Source: Muricea muricata (taxonomy: Eukaryota; Cnidaria; Anthozoa; Malacalcyonacea; Plexauridae). From it: 64,000 nucleotides of DNA. Below the pieces are notes generated by a model, which did not search any database, was not told the origin of the DNA, and saw only the letters and a list, made by a program, of their open reading frames with translations. Position numbers and translations under genes: made by a program. Below, in pieces: positions 1-11,188 of the stretch. Location: NCBI GenBank assembly GCA_963855995.1, contig OY979728.1:8387504-8451503 (forward strand), in the 5' to 3' direction. Numbering within the stretch: position 1 is the stretch's first letter; the number at the start of each line of letters is the position of its first letter.

Positions 1-2693
1 GCGCCACAGAAACCATTCCTTCAGGAATGTGGATTGGGCCGTACGAGGGAAAGAGAGTATCAGTTGAAGAGATTCAAAATATGTTAGATACACGATATGT
101 TTGGGAGGTAAGTGCATGATTTATTGTTAAGGTAATAATCTATCGCTGAAGCTAGAAAACATATACCGGTCAAAATCATCTGCATCATACCTCAGACGCT
201 CTGCATGGTTTAGATACATGATTACATACATATTATTCAATCCACTCCCTATTGAAGCTATTCAATCACGGCTTACAATTTCTATATACACGATTTCAAA
301 CATTGCACATTATATTACATGCAGTGTATTCATTTAAGAGGCAAGAAAATCGGAGTACTGCTTCAACACATCAAATGCGAGAAATGTCTTACATGATTAA
401 TGCACGCATCAAATTTTTTTTAGGTTTTTCAGTGGTGAAAGGCACAACGCGATAACTGTTTGCGCCATCCGTCACGCTTCTCATAGACCACAATTGACCC
501 TTCCCTCATAAATATAGATGTGCTTCTGTTGGGCATAGGTCACAAGGTCGCTAACAGAGGCGCCCATGAAAAGTCTCTTTCAAAACGCCGCTTAGGTACA
601 AAGATTCATATACATGCTGAAAGTAATATCGCTTTACATTGCAGATCTACAAGAATAGAGTGGTTGATCACGCCATTGATGGCATGGATCAAAATCCAGA
701 ATCACCCTCGTCTTGGATGAAATACATTCGATGTGCGAGGAGCAAAACTGAACAAAATGCAGTCGCATTTCAGTTTGGAGCTGATATCTACTTTCAAACG
801 TATAAAACAATAAATCCGGGCGAGGAAATCTTGGTTTGGTATGCTGATTACTACGAGCAATATCATGGCATTCCTGTTGGAGTGAGGAAGATCAAGAAGA
901 CTAAGGAATCCTCACAAACAGGTAAATGGGAAGCAATTTTCTTTTCAGTGTAAACGAGTAACGAAGTAAACTTTTTTACTTAAGTATTGCTTCACTTTAA
1001 AAAAATTTAAAGAGAAATCATTGGTACGCAAACTGGTGAAAATGTGCTTGGCTCAGCCAGGATATGACTCAGGGCTGCATGTTACCTCTGGTTTACTACC
1101 ACCCAAATAAGCGTTCTATGAAATTCTGTTTCACTTTCTTCACATAAATGCATTTTCTCGTTACTTTTCTTTTACTAGGTAAAATTTTCAAGCAATACTT
1201 CTACTTTCAAGTAACTGATATTGAGGCGATATTGCTTTACTTGAGTACTTTGCTGAACACTGTCTTTGCCCAGTGGCCAGTGAAACCAGGGATGGAAAAA
1301 GTTGTTGGAGCACTATAAATACAGTCTCTATAACGCTTAATTTTCGTTGGGCTTCGAGCTTAAGCTTTTTTAAACTGTTTTCTACGGGGGTTTTTTATTG
1401 TAAGCTTTTCCAACTTTTCTTGCAGTCGAATAGCTGTTGGTTCTTGTTTCATTGTTTATGAGACATATTGCAAAAAAGTAAAGTCAAATGTATATGTTAA
1501 TACGATAATTTTATCCTTAGAGAAGGCAAACTTGAAAAGCATATCAATTATACAATGCCTTTCATTAAGTTTATTGTCTCTCTTTTTTGTCCAATCTTCC
1601 TCCCGAGGGCAGAACTATGCCGAGTATTTGTCAAAGCCCTAAGTGAAGCACATGATTAAAGGCACTTTATATTTTGTGTATTTGTGATTACGCGCGCGGT
1701 GAAGTGATGTTTACTAGATGATCTGAAAACACGGAAAAGTACTGGCACTAGTTGTCAAATAGAAATCCATTTCTCGAGCCAAATTATCAAATTTCTCATT
1801 AACTATAATTTACTTCGGTTCCAAATTCCTGGTAGACCTATAATTTACTTTACTAAACACAATTACCAAGTTTCAACAAGTTTCATATAGGAAAATGAAA
1901 GATATGAATGAACAAAAACATCAAAATGGCTTTCTATTTGATAGTTAGTTCCAGGCTTTTTACTCACGGTCAGATCAGCTGGTAATTGCGAAGTAATCAG
2001 TCTCACTGTGTTGTTTCAGCCACCACGACCACAGACATCTTAGAAAAAGCAGAACGTAATATCAAACAACTAAGTTCAAACAAAATATCACTGGAAAATC
2101 CACGACTGATAAAACATCAAGCTCGTTACCAAACAGCTCATCCTTCATCGCTCAGTTTAACAGATCACGGTAGCAGCTCAAACCTCCCTCTTACCTCAAC
2201 TCAGCACGCTCTTCTCCCCAGTACCCCACCTCAACCATGTCCTAATAAACCTGAAAGTCCGCCTACTTTATCTCGAATGTCGAAAAAAAAACAAAGGGCC
2301 ATTTCCAATGTCGATGTTGAAAAACCTCAAAGCTCGCAAGACATTCAAAACCTTCTTGCTTTACAGACACTCAAAACGCGCTTCTGGAAGTGTGAACACT
2401 GTTTGTCAAAGTTCCCTCAGAAATGGGCATTGCAGGTCCATCATTGTTCATGCGTCGTGGCAAAGCCTTACTTGTGCAGTAATTGTGGGAGGGCTTACGT
2501 GAACAAAGACGACATACAAACGCATGCGTCAGAATGTGGCGGCGGCAGACAATATAAATGTGGTTACTGCAGGCGCAGTTTTCTCAACGTTACTACTTTA
2601 GGTAAGCATGTAAAAATACATTTACGGAAAGGTGCCGCTGGCGCACTAAAGAGGAAAACAATGGCACCAGCGTACCGCAGGATTGTACAGTAA
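1..2693 (+). CDS. PRDM-A: PR/SET-domain zinc-finger protein, 5' truncated by window, divergent finger array
   Basis: Partial gene. Three exons are visible: 1-107 (end of the first PR/SET half, donor gtaagt), 645-921 (second PR/SET half) and 2020-2693 (linker and zinc fingers, stop at 2691-2693). Intron phases are 0 and then 1, as in the neighbouring paralogs. PR/SET landmarks are IGPYEGKRV in exon 1, then SSWMKYIRCARS, EQNAVAFQ and EEILVWYADYYEQ. PRDM proteins are nuclear regulators that bind DNA through zinc fingers; some methylate histones. The zinc-finger exon starts with a Ser/Pro-rich linker, followed by a C2HC finger (C-x2-C-x12-H-x-C), a second finger ending H-x3-C and one C2H2 finger. 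The fourth finger present in the paralogs is missing and the protein ends in a basic tail. The PR domain has an insertion of a few residues (DQNPESP) before SSWMKY. Family membership is secure; the human orthologue cannot be named. Introns 108-644 and 922-2019 hold nothing I recognise. Confidence 0.87.
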
Positions 2694-5600
2694 AAACTCT
2701 AGACATATATAAATAACCGTATATTTTTTTTCCAGCGAGCTCTAGCTAGCTTACCTGATTGACAGGAAAGATAGCATTACATAATGTAAAACGCATAGAC
2801 GGACGTTCATGTTTTTTAGATCGATGGATACTTAAATAGTGGACTCTATTTATTATGCCAAAAATTAAGGGGGTTAAAAATGTTTTTGTAGGGGTGAAAC
2901 GTTTAGGTTGGGGACAGGGGGGTTATAACTAATATGGGGGTAAAATCCCTTCGAAAAATCCGTCTGTGGTAAAACGGCACATGCACTCGGTCACACATAT
3001 ATAGCGTCATTTGAACTCGCAAAATTCGTAAACGCGTTATTTACTCGACGTCATGTGTTCAATCAGATCGTTGTCATTTCTGCCACTTGAATGCGGAGTG
3101 TTCGGAGAGAAGTGAAATTAGCGAAGCGTTATAGCACTCAACAGTCAAGACGTACTTATCGCACATTTGCATTTTCACTGAGTGGTTCTTCAACGTTCGC
3201 ATTTCGGCATGGTCTTAAACAAAACAGATATCCTGCCAAATTCTCATGTGCTAAATATCTCAAGAAAATAACTTTCGATACTCCAATACTAGAACCTTCT
3301 CGGCAGGGGTTAAAGCTCGGTGTGCCTCCTGCCACTGAAATACCTAACCTAAGGCAAGTCTATATAGTGAGAGAGTGCTCACAGTTTATATCTTTTGTGC
3401 TTCAAGGGTTTCTCTTCCTCTCTGAAATTAATGCATAGTGAGGTAGGCAGATTCAGGTAGGCTAGGAATTTTGACTAGAGCCTCGGAAATGCAATCTCCT
3501 GCGATTGTGGTTTCGTATTTATCTGCAGTTTTACTAACTTGGCAGGATTTAGTAACCCGACAGCCCGGTAACGTCGTAGGAATGTTATCAGCGGTGAATG
3601 ACAAATCCGTTTGAGTTTTAATTGCCGTTTAGGAATTGCAGTAGTACAGTAACAGCAAATTTGTTTTGTAATAAGAGAATAACTCTTAACGGTGTAACTA
3701 ACTAGTGCATTAATTGTTGTAGAGCACTGAGTTATTGTAAAATATTTTTGTATATTTATTGTAATGTATTTAATTATTGCACTAGTTATATACAGAAACT
3801 AATTGGTCAATTAAAGCATTTAAAAGCATTAAATGTGAGGTTCCAAAAAAGCGTTCTAGCTCCCAACAACTTGAAAAACATTCTAAATATTATATACGAG
3901 TTTCTCAATCGAAAAAGAACAATACTTTCATCCTATTCACCCACAGTCACTACCAACTTCCCCACCAACTCTATCGTTTATCCTTTGTTTATCACAGTTT
4001 CAGGTATAGTGAAAGAATCTATATCTTTACTGCACTGCCTACACTAGCTCGCAGGCAAACTTTAGAGAGGTTTGAGCACGGTCAGTACTTTATATGTATT
4101 TCCCCTGCGTCGATTTCCCCAGTTCACTTTCACGGGCAGATATCGTAGAAATCAAAATTAGTACACTTGAGCGTATAAAAAACTGTTCTTAAACCTAATA
4201 TTAACTGGAATACATATGTTTCGTGAATAATTCTACATCCCCTAGTGTTCTCCCCCTGTCGAGGTTCTAACTCCGAACTCCATCTCCCCGACCAAGTACA
4301 CTAGGCTGTCGGCGTACTTAACTTTCCCATGCCTTATTGACGTAATTGTGACCAGTGGTTAACGAAAAAAAAATACTCGAGACAATACGCAGGACAAACA
4401 TCACAAGCCAAAAGACAAACAGCATATCAATTAAGCAAATACATAACGTGTGATTTCCGTTTGACCCTCCCCATTTTTAAACATCATTTGCATAGAAGAC
4501 TTTAGAGACGTTCGCTAACGCCAATGACATTCAGATCTGCCTACCCTTCAAGGTAACAACTAGTTTACTCTACAACCTTCGATTCTCACGAAAAAGACAG
4601 TGAAATCGCTAATTCACTATTGTCTCCTATCAAAATGCATTCGAGTTTCCTTAAAGATTGGCTTCCTCATCGAACTTATGGCTATACAGACAATGTCAAA
4701 GAAAAGGTATGTTTTGAAATTTACGCGCCAAAACGCGGCCTGGCGCTGTTTGTGCTATGAAGCGGCACTTGTTACCAGAGGGGCTTGATAAACCCAAATC
4801 TAATTGCATCATGTTGTTGAAATATTTTTGTAACATGTGTGTGTGTGTCCGCGGTAGATAGTGTTCAAGTCTATTTTAATATCCAAAGAACATATAATGC
4901 TAGACTTGATATAGGCCATTAATTTGGAAGCTAACTTAATGTGGTGTAATTACTTGCATATATTATGCATGATTTAAAAATATTTATACAGCATATAGCG
5001 GTCTGAACGTAAGGTTTGGAAAGATGGCTTTTCTCCATACTGAACCATCAAAACAAGTTGAGGATTTGGAGGACTTTATATTATAAACTGTTCAAACTTA
5101 ATCAGGGTGCAGAGATAATCTTGGAGCATTAGTGCACACAAAGAGATGCAGACAAAGAGTACTATATAAGCGCTTAATAAAAAAGTAATATATGCTATAT
5201 ATTTTACACGTATTTTGCATACATTAAGACAGACGGTTTTATTTTCTAAATTGATATTTCTACACATTAGAGCTGAAACTAAGGGAAACTTATTAGAGTA
5301 ATTTTTAAAGCAATCAGAAGTTATATATGTATTATTCACATATACAGCGTTGATCCAGAGGTATTAGATTGGGAGGGTTGGCAGGAAATTAATATACTAG
5401 TCACTAGCACAGATGACAAAATCCGGGTAGTGACAGCAATGACTGTCAAATTAAACTTACAGGTACAAGAGTTTCTGAGTTTTACATGTGTAGAAAATTA
5501 TAACCCAAATCGTACGTCGAGAAGATAATGTCGTGGCTATGTACAATCTGTTTATAACCATTATGCATGGTAAATGACCCAATCGCATAAATTAAGCATT

Positions 5601-8600
5601 TTCGCGCCTTCTCCAATTGTATGCCTGCATACAGCAAATTCATTAAAGTCTGGATAAAAACCTCTTTGCTGGTCATTAGGCAAAACGGGAAAATACTTAT
5701 GCCGTAATAAGTTCAATATTACAACACATATCCGCTAGCAATTATGTAAATTATGTTATAGTTAAGACAACTAACGGATATAAAGTCATGGATTGCCACG
5801 GTAAAAAAATTTAATGAGGTCTGATACATAGTATGTATAAACTTCCAGGCAGACGCTGGGACACTTGACGAAATTGCAATTAGTCGACTTCATACCTGTT
5901 ACAGCTGACTGCTCATTTCACTCCAAGGCAAAACGTGCTCGAATCATATTCTTCACTGCACTTTTAGCACTATAGAAAAGAATATTATTAAAAGCGAGTT
6001 AATTATATTTGGTGTTTCTGCTTACAATTGAAATAAATGCACAAGGATTGCTAAATAAAGCATGATATGATGAATATTTAAAATGCTGAGTACAAAGAAT
6101 TCCCGCCAATTCTGCATTGGGACATAAATCAGCGAAATGTCAGAACCGTACGTACAAAGGAAGGAAATATAATCTTTGCCGTTTAAAGCAAATATTTAAG
6201 GCAGCAATCTTATAAGAGCTATGCCTGAAAAACGTCGCGCATGCATTAAATATTTTCACGTTTTAAAGCGACGAACGTGAAAGATTGGTTTTCGGTTTAA
6301 AGAGTTGTTTGGTTCGACGTGTACACTTTATTGAGGAGTAAGAAAATGAACCACAAACAACGTTGGGAATATGTGATGTCGGGGGCAAGTTATTCTTGCA
6401 GCGTTAAGTAGATATTTGTTGACCATGTGTGGTTTCAAGTAGCGACTCATCAGCATTTTGAGAACGTGTTTTCGACCGTTAAGAACCAAATGTCGTTATG
6501 TACCTTAAGAAAAACATGTGTTCACATGTAGATAACACGCATTTTATTTCTACTATATACCTAGCTGGCTTATTTACATGTGCGATGTTGACGAGATTTC
6601 TTCTTCGGGGGGACGTGAAATAATTATACTGAATTATAATCACGATAATTAATGAACGTAACTCATCTCAACTTTCTTCCATAAGCATATATCGATTCGC
6701 TTGATCCGTTGTCAAGTCTGAAGAACAGTGAAATCGCACGCACAATTGTAGGCGAAACATTTGATGGAGGTCTGAACGGGTCTTCATTGATGTGGATGGG
6801 AAAGTTTGTCGATTAAGTAAACCCGTGTATTGAACAAGGGATAATCCTAGATTATCCTATAAGACGTGGTTAATCCTTTTTCCTTGTGGTCCCCCAGAAG
6901 AAACAGTAATTAATAATTGACAGAGTTATATCTAGTCTAGATTGCATTTAATGTGATGAATGATAATCTGACCGTAAAAAATCATAAATGTTTCAAAACA
7001 TGGATTTACTGACCGTTCTCAACTTCTTCTAAGCTATAACTGTTCTTAACATGCAATGACCGTTACTGGCTAACCATTGAAATTAATTTTATTCAACCTT
7101 TTTATGTCAACAAGTTTTCCCATTTATATCGATACGAGAACAGTGAGACCAAATGGTCTGTTTTTCTTTCACAATATGAAAGAAGAATTAATTTACTTCG
7201 TTTGGCAACGTTAAACGTCAAGTATCATAAGAATGCACGTATCGTGCAGACCATGATATTCGAAGTTTTTCCAAGCCCAGTTCGCTTTCTTTTTATCAAC
7301 GCGATAACAGGAAACTTGCACTCAAAAGCAATATAAAGATACACAAAAACTACCCGACAAAGTCTACAACCGTTTAGGCAGAAACCGTTGGCACTTTCAG
7401 ACAATATTTCAAGTGCTCGTTGCACACGCGCGGTATATCTATATACCAAAAGCAAACACGTACACCTTTACCAATGCCAAATATAGCAAAATACAGCAAT
7501 GTTTATGTTTAATAATGAACGTTTGATATACGGATGCATGTGAAAAACTGAAAATTCACACGAAGGCTAGCACGTCAACACTGCCAGGAAGTACCGTTAA
7601 CTGTGCTTGAAAAATCGCATTCAACAACAGCTCCTAAAATACATCGTGTCTCTCTGTATGCCATGTGCTAGTCCGTCTCCATTTCAGTTGAAATTTCATT
7701 CAGCAGTTTCATTTCAAGGTGGAGTTTCTGAATATACACTGACTGGAAAACGAAACTGATTTCTGTTACACAACTCGCATATATTACAGACGTAAACAGA
7801 GAGTGTACAAGTGTCCCATTAGTTTGATTTTCTAAAATACATTTCACTTGGCAGTTGGCAAAGACTCCGGCAAGCTTAGAATATGTCAGTATAATATGTA
7901 TGCATGAGTACATGTGTGGATAGTCACAAAATACCTCAAAAACGTATGACTATGTACACTCTGAGTGTATGACTGTATCTACTCTGTTTCATCGATGGGG
8001 AATCTTTAAGTGTTAGACTCTGAGTAACCTGAAAATTATTCTTGGATGAAACAGACTGTTGTGGTAAGTTAGTTTTTGGGATATTTTGCATGTGATTGTA
8101 TGTTTCGCTCTGTCTGTCATATGGCACTCTTTAGTATTTCGCAAACCAAAACTCCTTTGTATGTATGTGGGTATGTATGTACATGTCAATATTGCGATGA
8201 AAAGTTTACGTGCAGGTGTTTCCACAAAAATATATTTTAAATTTACGTGGTGTTTCCACAAAATTATTTAGCAACGTTTCCACCATTCAAACTTACAAAT
8301 AACTCATTAGCTTCAGATATTTTATGATGGATTATGGCCTTGCCGTTGAATTTGAAAGAATAGCACATGCAGCTTTGTCGTTTATGTAATTGTCATTTAT
8401 TGTATGTCTCAAGAGCTGTGAGGAGGCGGGAATATGATATCGGATATCAAAATGAAAAAAATACAACAGCTTTGAAGGAAAGATGGGCGGGCCCGATGAA
8501 GGGTTTTGGCAAAAAAAAAGACAAAAAAAAGTTGAGCAGAAATTGAATGTGAATCTCAACCTTATTGTAACATATCTTTTAGTTAGTACAAAATATTTAC

Positions 8601-9274
8601 TACTTGAGAATGTTCTCTTCTTGCAGATTTATCCGGTCAGTTTAGTCGAGACAAATTAATGAGCGTAGCTTTTGTCATACAGGATATCAATAACGAATGT
8701 AAAGAGACCACGATCAGGTGCGGTAATCAAAATATTAAGTGGCAATATCGTTTTAAACGCATGGGTGAAAAAAAGAACAACAACGTACGGTTATTAATAC
8801 GATTCACTAGTAAACAATGTTCCTCAACGTGACTTGCATGAGATAAGTAATTATATTATCATTATTATTTTTTTAGATTTCCCAAACGGGCTATTCACAT
8901 TAATTTACAAGGTTGTTAAAATAAGAAAATATACCCCTACGTTTGTATTTATTATTTATAGATCTATATGCAAGAATGTTTTACAGCATAATTATTGGGT
9001 GTTAATTGTTTCTTAAAACAGAATGGGTAAAACTACTTTAAACTTACAATCCATTATGAGTGGAATGAATTTTTTGTTCAGTTTTTGGCTCAGTTTAGGA
9101 TGGATCTCATCTATGTTAACCGGCTATGAAATGAACTCTAGACTTAGCGATCATTTTTGGTTAGGCAGACAACACGCACGGTTTAAGTTGTTTTGGCCAG
9201 TAATTCTAGGCCTGGAAAAAACTTCTGTCTACATTAGGTACAACTACACGAAAGTCTAAAAAATTAGAGTGCAC
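2694..9274. other. Intergenic A to B: no supported gene
   Basis: This is AT-rich sequence with only short, low-quality open frames. The longest plausible one runs on + from 3091 to 3438 (115 codons, starts MRSVRREVKL, no known domain). It could be an upstream exon of PRDM-B or chance. A short GT run sits near 4838-4849. I see no RNA gene, transposon terminus or recognisable exon here. The missing first exon of PRDM-B may lie in this stretch or in 9512-11188. Confidence 0.5.
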
Positions 9275-9511
9275 GGGGCCAGTTGTTCAAAGCTGGGTTA
9301 GCACTAACACTGGGTTAAAATTTACTGAACCACTGTTTAAGTTTCTACACCTCTGTTTACTTTTAAACTTCGGGACCTTAAAGTACCATCGATTTAGACA
9401 ACACTTTTGAAGAAATATTTCCAAATTTGTAAACAACCTTCAAGGGAAATTTAATTTTAATTTTACGTTAACCCAGGGTTAAGCTAACCGACGTTTGAAC
9501 AACTGCCCCCA
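9275..9511. mobile_element. MITE with GGGGCCAGTTGTTCAAA termini (copy 1)
   Basis: A short non-coding element with imperfect terminal inverted repeats. The left end reads ggggccagttgttcaaagc, with gggttagc just inside it; the right end is its approximate complement (gctaacc, then gtttgaacaactgccccc). There is no transposase frame. A second copy lies at 32413-32643 and a partial one near 15845-15970. The superfamily is not certain because no clean target duplication is visible. Confidence 0.7.
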
Positions 9512-10480
9512 GGCGTATGACAACTAGCACGTTCTATTTCGAAACGACTTTTTTGCGAATTTAGGAAGGTTCGTAATTTCTAACTATAATTAGTATGTTT
9601 TTCGCGCCCTTCAAAAGCGCAATTAATTATGATAATAAAAACCTACCTACGTCACAGTAACGCGCCATGAAATTCTCAATAGTGTTCATTCCGGAATACT
9701 TCCGCTCCTTAAAGAAACAGAACAGTAATTTCTTTATCCTTATATTTGTGCACGTATTTGTCAAAGCAAATACGCATATATGTTATACTTAAGCACGTGT
9801 TTATAAATAAATTGATTGTTCTGGCCTTCAGTTAGAGCCAGGACAAGAATGACGCAATAATTGAAAAAAATGATTTAATAGGCTATGAAAATGAAGTGTG
9901 TATTTTGTGTATATTTTACACACAAAAATAATCGCAATGACAGAGGCAACTTCAACTTGCCTGACAAGGTTGAAAAAGACCTCACTAACTAAAAATATAG
10001 TTAAAGAATAATGACTCGCTCATAAATTCCGGACCAAATCACAATTACTATTAATATTTCTCCTCTAATGTCACAGGTTCGGTCCTCAGTTAGATCTTCT
10101 TATTAATAAACGATCTATCTCAATACTCTGCCGACGTTCGTGGGTTCTGTCCAAGAAATCCAGTTTCCTCCTACAGGGAAAGTTGAAAGCCGGTTGGGTG
10201 AAGCAATCCACATAAATAGAGATATGCTGTTGTGTTGACTCTGTCCTTGTGGCGAAGCTAAATAAAATGAAATCACATTGCTGTAACACTTCACAGAAAT
10301 CGTAGATGTAGTGTGCCGTGTTAATCCATTTAATCCGTCGTTTTACCAGCCACGCAGGTATCCCGTCTTTGACATAACTTGAGGAAAGGGAACGAAATAT
10401 TGACACCTTCTATCGCGTACAAATCACCATCAGCCTTCATTTATATGCGAAACGAGCTAGACTCTATAACAAGTTATGCC
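9512..10480. other. Intergenic stretch without supported gene
   Basis: AT-rich sequence. A minus-strand open frame of 106 codons (10086-10406) shows no recognisable domain. I see nothing else. Confidence 0.4.
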
Positions 10481-11126
10481 GTTTTTGTATGATATTGTAT
10501 AAAGATTTTACGTATATATATTTAGTGAAATCCGCTACAAACCCTCGCAATGCTCCACCAAATTTTTGCCATTATTTAAAAGAATTATTACATGATGAAT
10601 TTGTTACTCACTTTACAAACCAGATACAACAAAACAAAGAAAATAGCAAGTTAAGACTATTTAGAAAAGTCAAAGTGAACTTTAATTTCGAGTATTATCT
10701 TTCAGAATTACAGAATGTAAAACATCGTCGAGATATAAAAATCCTTACAATGATCGAATTTGTAAACATTGTGAATTGGAATGAACAACATTACCTAATG
10801 TCATGTAGCAACACAATGTTTAGGACACTAAGAAATAAATTTATACATAACTTATATAAAATTAATAAATCTTCAATGCTATTCAACACACAAGACCTTT
10901 TTCACTACGTTTTGGCCATGAAAGACAACAGTATCTTAAAAATCTTGTCAAAGTATTTTTTTGATATATTAGCAGCATTTGACGTGCTAGAGTAGTATTA
11001 TAATGAACACATCCTTGTAATAACTCTATAGTTCTTTTATTGTTATGTAATGTTGTTAGTTTAATTTGTATTCTTTTGTACCTTTTTTGGTAATTTGTTG
11101 GAATTAAAAATAATAATAATAATATA
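10481..11126 (+). mobile_element. LINE 3' fragment: degenerate reverse-transcriptase C-terminal tail
   Basis: An open frame of 168 codons (10489-10995) resembles the far C-terminal part of animal non-LTR retrotransposon proteins. It has a stretch like YLSELQNVKHRRDIKIL and then a degraded version of the region normally read as E-D-E-Y-H-hydrophobic-x-x-C (here EQHYLMSC), followed by LRNKFI. The upstream reverse-transcriptase core is absent and the normal Cys-rich stretch is shortened, so it is a 5'-truncated, decayed copy. It is followed by an AT-rich 3' tail ending in an (AAT)n run near 11106-11126, typical of CR1/L2-like elements. It ends about 60 bp before a PRDM-B exon. The family call is from pattern memory, not alignment. 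Confidence 0.5.
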
Positions 11127-11188
11127 TGTAATTATATTTTTGCCAAGAGCAGTCAATTCATGATCATGATTATTTTCTTGTCTAACAG

